Positions 46,449 to 57,600 of a stretch of 64,000 nt of DNA are shown here, piece by piece. Below the pieces are notes generated by a model. The model did no database searches and was not told the origin of the DNA. It saw only the letters and a list, made by a program, of their open reading frames with translations. The stretch is taken from positions 19,408,991-19,472,990 of the forward strand of contig CP136061.1 in NCBI GenBank assembly GCA_032622095.1, in the 5' to 3' direction. Every line of letters starts with the position of its first letter. Position 1 is the first letter of the stretch. The translations under genes were made by a program, and so were the position numbers. The stretch is from Siphonodentalium dalli. Taxonomy: Eukaryota; Mollusca; Scaphopoda; Gadilida; Siphonodentaliidae.

Positions 46449-48140
46449 AACATATCCAGTAGGTTCCGCTCCATGTACCGGTATTTTTCGGACAGTCATT
46501 AACATATCCAGTAGGTTCCGCTCCACGTATTTTTCGGACAGTTATTAACATATCCAGTAGGTTCCGCTCCATGTATTTTTCGGACAGTTATTAACATATC
46601 CAGTGGGATCCGCTCCATGTATTTTGCTGACAGTTATTAACATATCCAGTAAGTTCCGCTCCATGTATTTTTTGGACAGCTATTAACATATCCAGTAGGA
46701 TCCGCTCCATGTATTTTTCGGACAGCTATTAACATATCCAGTAGGTTCCACTCCATTTATTTTTCGGACAGTTATTAACATATCCAGTAGGTTCCACTCC
46801 ATGTATTTTTCAGACAGTTATTAACATATCCAGTAGGATCCGCTCCATGTATTTTTCAGACAGCTATTAACATATCCAGTAGGTTCCGCTCCACATATTT
46901 TTCGGACAGCTATTAACATATCCAGTAGGATCCGCTCCATGTATTTTTCGGACAGCTATTAACATATCCAGTAGGTTCCACTCCATGTATTTTGCTGACA
47001 GTTATTAACATATCCAGTAGGTTCCGCTCCACATATTTTTCGGACAGTTATTAACATATCCAGTAGGTTCCGCTCTAAGTATTTTGCTGACAGCTATTAA
47101 CATATCCAGTAGGTTCCGCTCCATGTATTTTTCGGACAGTTAATTAACATATCCAGTAGGTTCCGCTCTACGTATTTTGCTGACAGTTATTAACATATCC
47201 AGTAGGTTCCGCTCCATGTATTTTTCGGACAGTTATTAACATATCCAGTAGGTTCCGCTCCACGTATTTTGCTGACAGTTATTAACATATCCAGTAGGTT
47301 CCGCTCCATGTATTTTTCGGACAGTTATTAACATAATATCCAGTAGGTTCCGCTCCATGTATTTTTTGGACAGCTATTAACATATCCAGTAGGTTCCACT
47401 CCATTTATTTTTCAGACAGTTATTAACATATCCAGTAGGTTCCGCTCCATGTATTTTTTGGATAGCTATTAAAGGTACTCAATCTGATCAGAGGGTCCTA
47501 TATTACTATTTCTTTGGCTTTGGGGGTAAAACATATTTGATTCGAGTCGAGGAACCCACCCATCAAAGCTCAGAGTGATTAGATATCAATTTTTGAAATC
47601 TATTAATTTTCGGATATCTGTCCCACAAGTTAGCAGAACCACGTGATCAAAACAGACAAATTGCGGGTGTAAGATGGATAACTCTAAAACCAAGTGCTTA
47701 CTATTAACAATAATAACCACTTAATTTTTGAGTTATCCATCTTACACCCGCAATTTGTCTGTTTTGATCACGTGGTTCTGCCAACTTGTGGGCTTCATCT
47801 CCGGGAAAAAAACTCTGAGTTCCTCGACTCGAATCAAATATTTTTTACCCCCAAAGCCAAAGAAATAGTAATATAGGACCCTCTGATCGGATTGAGTACG
47901 TTTAACATATCCAGTAGGTTCCACTCCATTTATTTTTCGGACAGTTATTAACATATGCAGTAGGATCCGCTCCATTTATTTATTGGACAGCTACATGTAT
48001 TAACATATCCAGTAGGTTCCGCTCCACGTATTTTTCGGACAGTTATTAACATATCCAGTAGGATCCACTCCATTTATTTTTCGGACAGTTATTGACATAT
48101 CCAGTAGGTTCCGCTCCATGTATTTTTTTGACAATTATTA
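46449..48140. repeat. 46 bp tandem array (about 27 units), interrupted
   Basis: Unit: AACATATCCAGTAGGTTCCG, CTCCATGTATTTTTCGGACA, GTTATT. About 22 units lie at 46449-47472 and five at 47902-48140, with two main sub-variants (TTTTTCGG versus TTTTGCTG). A 429 bp palindromic element interrupts the array. Open frames here are by-products. It lies just upstream of the first CEP57 coding exon. Confidence 0.9.
47473..47901. mobile_element. 429 bp near-palindromic TTAA-flanked MITE inside the 46 bp array
   Basis: TTAA at 47469-47472 and 47902-47905. Inverted ends AGGTACTCAATCTGATCAGA and ACGTACTCAATCCGATCAGA. The two halves pair over most of their length, with arms including CACGTGATCAAAACAGACAA. 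The TTAA used is the TTAA of the array unit. Confidence 0.85.
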
Positions 48141-48276
48141 CTGTTGATATTATTTTAAGAAATAATTGAAAAAAGTCCTTACTCTGAAATTTTATATTAA
48201 TTATTGGAGAGAGTCGGGAGCCATGAATACAACTGCTAACCCTTTGTTTACTGAATGTATTCTTCCATTAATCACA

Positions 48277-48402
48277 ACTAACCCACAGGGTAGTGTCTTT
48301 AAAAAGGAATTAAAAATATGAATACAAAAATATAAATTAATTTAGATTTTTGTTTAATATATTTTTTTTACACATTTTAACAACACTACCCAGTGGGTTA
48401 AT
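48277..48402. repeat. Small inverted repeat upstream of CEP57
   Basis: ACTAACCCACAGGGTAGTGT (48278-48297) pairs with ACACTACCCAGTGGGTTAAT (48382-48401) around an AT-rich centre. It may be a worn TTAA-type MITE. Confidence 0.4.
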
Positions 48403-48475
48403 CTTGCTTAATCAACTGAGCTGATGCAGCTACCAGTATAATATAATAGTTATTCATTCTGATCATCTTTCCCAG

Positions 48476-48623
48476 GTGACAGACATAATGAGGAACCAGC
48501 CGTTCTACGATTCTGCAATTAGCCGATCCACCTACAAAGACTATCCAACCGACAAACCCTTCATCAACGATGACTATGTACATAAAAAGACTCCCTCCAC
48601 ACTCCCAGAAAATAATAGGCAAG
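48476..48623 (+). CDS. CEP57: CEP57 exon with start codon
   Basis: The acceptor CATCTTTCCCAG precedes GTGACAGACATAATG; I start at ATG 48488 (MRNQPFYDSAISRS). Because an acceptor lies upstream, at least one non-coding or short coding exon is expected further left; I could not find it. YPTDKPF at residues about 19-25 matches CEP57. The donor is CAAG|GTATGT, phase 1. Confidence 0.75.
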
Positions 48624-51600
48624 GTATGTATGTCTTATGCAGAATGTTCAAAATTTCTACAAGTGACTAAAATAACCTACATATGCATGCCTGTGTATTC
48701 TAGAATTCTGTTCCTATTTCATCATCGTCAGGAACAAAATTTGCAGCAGATGAGCAAGCCTTGAAGTTGTGTGTTTGACATTTGCAGAATGAAGTCCCCA
48801 GAGGGTTAATTTAGAGATGCTATCCCACATTGCAGGCTAGTATCACTAAATTCACCCTCTGGGAACCTCATTCTGCTTAGATCTCATCTTCTATGGAAGA
48901 CCTAGTGTCAGCTTGAAGTTCCCCAGTTGAAGTTGGTGATGTTCACCCATTAGTCACCTCAGTTATGCATTTTATCTTCTGAAAATTAGGAGATATAGAA
49001 ACTGAACAGAAGGGAAAAAGTAACTGAAAACAATGTTAATATGAGGCTATAGATACTTCCCAGAAGATGAGGCCTAAGCAGAATGAGGTCCCCAGAGCAT
49101 GAATTTGGTGTGGGATAACTGAAAACAATGTTAATATGAGGCTATAGATACTTCCCAGAAGATGAGGCCTAAGCAGAATGAGGTCCCCAGAGCATGAATT
49201 TGGTGTGGGATAACTGAAAACAATGTTAATATGAGGCTATAGATACTTCCCAGAAGATGAGGCCTAAGCAGAATGAGGTCCCCAGAGCATGAATTTGGTG
49301 TGGGATAGCATCACTAAATTCACCCTCTGGGGACCTCATTCTGCAAATGTCAAACATACTATACCCAGACTTGAACAGCTGTATTATGCCACAACTAGTG
49401 CTGCTCTTGTTCACTAAACATTTTTATTACATTCCTTGATTTCTCGAGTGATTATAAATGTTAATTTTACTTGTGAATTATGTCACTTTAACTAGCGCAT
49501 TATGTATTCATATGTGATATCGACATTTATGCGTCATGGCAGTATTATTTGGGTTTCTGGTAAATAAGATGTTTATAGTGGAATATAATAAACAAAATAA
49601 TAAATTGATTGAACTGGTGACATGAAATATTTCATTCGAGGCAGGGTCAATTTTGTAAAACACTCGAGCGCATTGCGATCTCATGTTTGTACAATGTCCC
49701 TGCCTCTTATGAATTATTTCACATCACCAGGTCAACTAAGTGACTATATATTATTGCAGCCGTAATGGACGCCTTGAAGGGACTCCAGGATAAGATAAAG
49801 AAACTGGAGGAAGAGAGAGCAGCAGCTGAAAATAACTTTAAATCACTTGCGAGTGAAACGAGTAAATACAAAGACATGTTACAACGAGAGATTCGTATTG
49901 ACGAACCGAGGAAAGTCAGTGAAACAGCGAACTATGTCTCCAGTGCAACTGTTCCATCTCAGAGAGTAACATTTCCCACGAGGGAATCATACATTCAAAC
50001 TAAAAGCATTCCATCCAGAGATCCTCCCTATGTGCCAAGCAAAACAATTCCTGTGAAAGAATCTATACATACTAAAGGTAGATAACTTACTTTGTAATAC
50101 GACCCTGCCTAACTATGCTTAAAAGCCATGTCCTGATTGGCCAGTGGCCCGAGTTACCATGGCTATCTCGTTCCAGTTTTGTGGTACAATTCTACTTTTT
50201 CCAATTGTACCACGAAAAAAATCGGTTTATTCAGATCGCCGCACGCGACTTTTCCCGTTTCTAACTCCGCGCAAACGGGGCATCAACGGAGTACACCCGC
50301 ACCCGTAACCCTTTGAATTTTGCTACATCTTGACAATCTTGCGAATTTTCTAGCGATTTGTCGCTTGAAACCAGTTTGGTTGCCAATGAATATGGTCCAA
50401 ATGATGTTATGTTATATTGATATATGTTACGACCAAAGAAAGTTACTTAATAAGTATATTAAATGACAAAATAAATCCATGGGGCCGGGCTGTGCATTCG
50501 ATTCGAATCTCGATCATATTCGATATTTCGGAATCAAGTTGAAAATGAAAGCGTGTGTTCACCAGTAAAGAAGGGGAATAAGATTAGTTTAGTAAACTAG
50601 ATCACTTAGATCACTTAGATCGCTTAGATGATCATATTCATGTCCCAACAACGTTCAAAACAGAAATGACGGCAATCGTATTTCCTGTACAATTTAAATG
50701 AAACGCACGGGCGCCGCTGAAAACACATCGTTTTTTAGCCAATCACAACGATTATTTCTAGAAGAGGATGCCTCGAAAAGTCAACGGGGGAATTTCATAA
50801 CAAGACAAGACATTACCAGAGTACTCCATGCAAAGAAATCGAGTACGCCCATTACACCACGAATTACACCACAAAATCGAGTACGCCCATTACACCACCA
50901 TTACACCACGAATTACACCACGAAATGTTTTCTCACCTGAGACCGAAAAAGCGCAGTATTTCGTTGACTATTCAGTCGAATAGTGACCATAAACTTTCAG
51001 TCGTATTACAAAAGAAATAAATACACGGTGTATCGGTGTGTATGGTCAAGTTGTACCACAAAAAACTGATTGTAGGACTCCGCTACGCGTCGTCTTACAA
51101 TCAGTTTTTTGTGGTACAACTTGACCATACACACCTCTACACCGTGTATTTATTTCTTAATTATCTAGGCTTTCCGCCAGATTTTGGGGAACGGGTCCTG
51201 TATCTGCCGAGGGGAAAATGCAGTCAATGTCGTGGAAACACTAGTGGACCTACTTTTGTTGTATCGGCCAATAGAAGAATCAGAGAGTAGATTTGCTGAT
51301 TGTTTTGCATCCATTTTCTTCCCAAGTTACTATGCTATCAACCGCAATAACTTTAAAACCTAGAAAATTTATTAGAGTAAAATTAATTGCCAGGTTATAG
51401 ATCACCAGTGGTGAAGGCCTTGTTCGCAGTATACGGAAACGCGCCCGTTGAAGTTAAACGACTCACTATTCAAGACTCGGCAGATAGTTCGGATGCATAA
51501 CGTGCCGGAATATAACACTCAGCAGATAGACGATTAGCAGGTTGGAAGCAATGAAGGAATAGAATAAAGGCGCAATGTTTTAGTTCTAAATATCAAGCTA

Positions 51601-54600
51601 AATTATAATAAACATAGATAAGATGCTTTGAAAAAAATGGAGTGAATATATATATTTTACAACATGAAGATAGAATCAGTGGATATGATTAAATTATCGG
51701 CAGTCATTTTTCGTAACCTAACCGCAGCAACGTAACCAGCCGACTCCAAAGCATGTGTTCTAGCAATGTCGGGTTTGATCACTTCCTCAGTTCATCTAAC
51801 TGTGTCTGCAGGTTGGAGCTAGCGTGCAACGTGCATAGCCAGGTGTGATCGTTCAGAATCCGGAGCATTTCAGTAAAAACTAAATAAAGTGTACTCTATA
51901 TTCTAATTGGAACACATCGACCCTGCAACTATTTAAATTTCTTAGTGCTGTCCCAACAAAATTGAGAAGTAAATATCTTTATACCTTTATACATGTACAT
52001 ATGGAATATGTCCTGTGGCATGACAGAAGGGGGAAAATTGGCTGGGGGGAATGGGACCATTAAAGGGATCCCCTGCCCTACTAGCGGAAAGCCTGCTTTA
52101 TCATATCACCCGTCTTAAGGGAAAAGTAGCTATTCATTCTATTTTAAAGGTATACAATGTATAGATAAATTTATTTTGACATTGCAGTAGTAAACAAAAG
52201 ATGTGGGTAGCAATCTATACATCTTTCTCTGGACTTTGCATTATATATGAGGAACCTTGATTAACTCTTTCAGTGCCAGGGGCCGATCTTATCGGCCCTA
52301 ATTAACGGTCTAAAATCGGTCCTAAATTTTGTTTGTTTTTTTTTTGGAATGAATTTTTTTTTTGGGTATGCTTAAGCATGCTATAGCGAATTTAAAAACA
52401 AACTGGATAAAATCTTAGGGGCATTTTATAACTCAAAACTATCACCAAGTATTCATAGTAATAATTTTGATGCCCATGAGGAACCTTGATTAACTCTTTC
52501 AGTGCCAGGGGCCGATCTTATCGGCCCTAATTAACGGTCTAAAATCGGTCCTAAATTTTGTTTGTTTTTTTTTTGGAATGAATTTTTTTTTTGGGTATGC
52601 TTAAGCATGCTATAGCGAATTTAAAAACAAACTGGATAAAACCTTAGGGGCATTTTATAACTCAAAACTATCACCAAGTATTCATAGTAATAATTTTGAT
52701 GCCCATGAAAAACGTAAGATTCCCTGGCACTAAACCTACAAAATACTGAAAGAGTTAAAGAATATAAGAAAAAATTATTATGTCTTAATATAAGAAAAAA
52801 TTATTATGTCTTAATATAAATGGAATCACCAAGATATTTTGTTTTTATTTTGTCAAATATAGTAATGCATGGTTTTTTTCTTCAAAAGAATATATCCAGA
52901 AAAAATATTCCTTTTTAGTGTCTTCATCTCCCTGATGTACATGTGTACATGTACATAATTACACATATTATTAAAATCAGAAGTTTTGACTTAAGACTAT
53001 CTATACATATCCCATATACGTGAAGCAGAGGTACAAATAATTGACCTTTCCTAATGTTTCCATTGGTGACATAATGTATATGCTTCAAGTGGCAATGAAC
53101 ACTAAATCAACCAATATACATGTACAGTATCTGCCATAGTCATACTGTTAAAAAAAAAAAAATATATATAATTTCAACAAAGAATTTTCCGGGGATCTAT
53201 CCAACGAAATATTTTGAATTTCACATATCCTCATCTTGATTGTATGTTCGGTAGAATCTTAACAATTATTAAGAAAAGACCAAAGCAATGGATTTTAATA
53301 CATTTGAGAGGTTGAAAATATAATTTTCTTTTTTGTCTCTTTAGGTACCAAGAACTGCTGTCATATTTAATAGTTTTACACAAGAATCCAATCACCAAAT
53401 AGATGATAAATGTGATGGATTCGGTATATTTAGTGTATTTGGTGAATATGGTACTAAAATAAAAACCTGCCCCCTCACAAAAACAATTTAGAATAAATTA
53501 TAAATAAAAATATCTGCCTCCCTCATCACTTTGAAAATAATAATCCCCTGAGAAAGGAACTATTTTGTTTACCTGGTCGTAATGTTATCTTATTATAGAG
53601 ATGGAAGGTCAGCTGAATGCAGCCCAGAACCGATGTAACTTGTTAGAGAAACAGTTAGGCTACATGAGAAACATGGTTCACAATGCCGACCGAGACCGAC
53701 AGGAGTCAGCTAGTAAAGGAGCAGCGTTAGACAGAGTAACCACGGTTACCAGTTATGAGGAAAGCAATCATCCAGAGTTCCAGACGCAGCTCGACCGATT
53801 AGCAGACTTAGAGAGGGATCACGAACAGTTAACAGCCACTCAGACTTCAGCACAAGTAAGTTCATTAGGCCCCATATAGACCAAGTCATCTCGGTCCACA
53901 ACAGCTTGGGATATCGGTTGGGTTGATTTTATTTTTGGACCGAGTCCCCTCCATTTGCTCTTCAATAACAGACTTGCACTCAAAAGACGTATATGTGGAG
54001 CCCGGGCATTCACTGTGATTAATTATCTCACATGTCAGCGATGAATCTCTTTTCAAATTGGTATATCATATGTGACCCACCATATCAAATCCAGTCGGAA
54101 GTCGGGATTTTTTTTACCCTGTGCCAATGCATTCTCTTATATAATATGCGAGTCGACCATAGGTCGCCTCGCATATATAAGAGAATGCATTGGCTTAACA
54201 ATTTTTTATCATGTTTTTTAAATAAATGTTTCTTACAATTTTTAGGACATAAAATAAAAAAACAATCATTACCCTGCAGGGAGCCCCACACATATATAGA
54301 AGCACATAGAAGAGTGTCGTCTGCTCATGTTTGTCTGGGGCTCTGTATGGTGAAATTATAAAATTGTTAAAGAATACAAGAAAAAATTATTAAAATTGTA
54401 AAAAATTGTTAGGCCAATGCATTCTCTTATATATGCGAGGCGACCTATGGTCGACTCGCATATATAAGAGAATGCATTGGCACAGGGTAAAAAAATCCTG
54501 ACTTACAACTGGATTTGATATGGCGGGTCACATATACTATAATAGATAATGGTAAAGTGATGATACGATCGTTTATTGTATTGTTTACATGCATTTTCGG

Positions 54601-57600
54601 ATAGCGAGACAAATCAAAATTCTCTGGAAAACAAGTTTTTTTTTTACTTATAAATCTCGTTGCTGTGACAACTACTGACCTCTGATATGTGCATATTTGA
54701 TATCATCATGCTTGGGGAACGCTGCCCTCTATGTTCTTATATGCAAAGCTTCCATTTAACCTAATTTGAAGACATACAAGTAAGATATCTCCCACCCACG
54801 ATTCCGGATGTAAAGTCTGTTGTAGAAAAGTAACAGGAGGGGACTCAGTCCAAAACGGCATCAATCCAACCGATATCCCAAGCTGTTATGGACCGAGAAG
54901 ACTTGTAATGATGGTCCGACCACCACCCCACCTTACGTGCGTGAATAAACCACCAACCACTACCACCCCCCCTGTTACATGCTGGAATTTTATGGCCCCC
55001 TCACCTGCACTTAGTCTGTATGTTCGTGCAAAACTAAAATATCACAACAGTTTCATTATATTTTCAGTCCAATTTGGCCAATAAAATAAAATATCTGTGT
55101 TCTCAATTATATCTTCATTTTGAAATTAGGGAGGGATGCTATTTATTTTTATTTTGTCTCAAAATCTGGAAAATTTTAGAGGCCTACTCCTGCCTACTCC
55201 AGAAAAAATAAATATTTTTGTTGTTCAAATCTAACATTTACCACCAATGATTATGAATTCTTACTTGTATTATCATTTCGTCTGGCTGACATCTGCTCAT
55301 ATATATCTTTAACATCCCTCCAAATGAATATAAGACTGTTCCAATGTATACTTTTATAACTGGTGGGAAAATCTATTTATTATAGAAAGTGTTAAAATAT
55401 ACTTTCAGAGAAAAATAAGAGATCTTGAAGACAAATTAAGAACAGAACAACATCATCGAAAACTGATTCAAGAGCGGACGGATGAGGTAAAAGCTACTCG
55501 ATCAGCCATCAAACCATCAATCACAGGCAGTGCAATTCGAAAAAGTTATCAGCCAACATCGGTAAAATTTTCCTCATCAAAAGCTATTGTCCTGTCATTA
55601 GATCTCTATAGAGAATTAAATTCACCGTTCTTATAACTGTATCTGTACCTACAATTAAATCTGATAGTAACATCTAATCTGTTAACTCAACTTATTCAAA
55701 TTCCATAGTTCTCAACCTCGTTCTCTGAAATTACTCGTTCAAATACACTAGTTGTTTCTCAACTTTTTCCGATAGTCGTTTCAAGTTTATGTGTCTACAT
55801 TTCCTGACTTACACGATATTATGGTTGAACAATCTTCATTCTAGGTTAAGTTTTATAACATTCATCATTTGGTTGTGGTTCATGGATAACTTTTCTTTCA
55901 TATCATTTAAGTCATTGATTGAAAATCTTAAACATATTAACCTAATGAAGTAAAACACACCATTGTATTTTTGGACTCTTTTTTTTTTTTAATTTGAAAG
56001 TTTTTCTTCCATTTCCATTCATGGCCAAAGATTAAAATTAAATTCTTGGAATTTAAAGAGACTCATAATCTTCAAACCTCAAATTAAATCCAGCTATTTC
56101 TCCTTTTTACCATGTTCTGGTGATCAAAATAGGTCAATAAATAACTGAAATACTTATAAAGTTATACTTCTGTTTGTAGTTATTAGGCATTTAATCCTTT
56201 CATGATGGGAGCTGCGCCAGTGCAGCATTAACGATCCTGTGCCAGTGCATTTTCTTATATATATATATGAGTCTTCCATTGCTCCCTATCAGAGACTCGG
56301 ATATAAGAGAATGCTCTGGCACAGGGTTTTCGCAAAATGTCAGGAAGCTCCAGACATGGAAGGGTTAATGTTCATATATAAATATTTTAAGTATTAATTG
56401 AACTATTTTGATCCCCGAAACATAACAAAATTACTAGGCTAAATTTGAGGCTTGGATATTGTAATTTACTGGATGTTGTAACAAATCTTACTAAACTTTA
56501 CCACGCCATCACTATTATATATGATTGTTATATAATTATACTCACAAATCACTCAATTTCACATTACTCACTCAATATATTTATTGTTAATCCACTAGTA
56601 ACACTCACTCCAGACTAATATTGTGAATTATATACAGGTCTTTAACCCTTTCTATACTAAATGGATTCCCCCACAGAGTTATAAAGGCATACATGGGAAT
56701 TCTATTATTTGAAGGGGTGAATTAGCAGATTATAGTCAGAAGAAAAGATAATACTAGTGCTGAAGAATTCATATTCATTGGTGGGAAATGTTCAGATAAG
56801 TTTGTTGAACTTATTATCTTATTATTTCCCACCAATGAATTATTATCTGAACATTTCCTATGGGATAGCTACTCATCAATTGTATTTAGTATAGAAAGGG
56901 TTAAACTTATTATCTCAACATTTCCTATGGGATAGCTACTCATCAATTGTATTTAGTATAGAAAGGGTTAAACTTATTATCTCAACATTTCCTATGGGAT
57001 AGCTACTCATCAATGATATTTAGTATAGAAAGGATTAAACTTATTATCTCAACATTTCCTATGGGATAGCTACTCATCAATGGTATTTAGTATAGAAAGG
57101 GTTAAACTTATTATCTCAACATTTCCTATGGGATAGCTACTCATCAATGGTATTTAGTATAGAAAGGGTTAAATTTATTATCTCAACATTTCCTATGGGA
57201 TAGCTACTCATCAATGGTATTTAGTATAGAAAGGGTTAAACTTATTATCTCAACATTTCCTATGGGATAGCTACTAATCAATGGTATTTAGTATAGAAAG
57301 GGTTAAACTTATTATCTCAACATTTCCTATGGGATAGCTACTCATCAATGGTATTTAGTATAGAAAGGGTTAAACTTATTATCTCAACATTTCCTATGGG
57401 ATAGCTACTCATCAATGGTATTTAGTATAGAAAGGGTTAAACTTATTGTCTAAACATTTCCTATGGGATAGCTACTCATCAATGGTATTTAGTATTCACT
57501 TTAACAAATTTGTTGATGTTATCAATTTGACTATGTTTAATGGTATCTGTCCCCCGAAAAATAATCTGGAGGACTGTAAGTATGACTGGTTTAGGGCCTA

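Noticed and set aside
46169-47975. Open frames such as those containing LLDMLITVRKI
   Set aside because: They read through the 46 bp array; 46 is not a multiple of three, so no periodic protein results.
50698-50940. 80-codon frame with ATG in CEP57 intron 2
   Set aside because: Not kept as a gene: unrecognised, ends in a tandem repeat, and lies beside a long hairpin. Mentioned only as part of the unclassified block.
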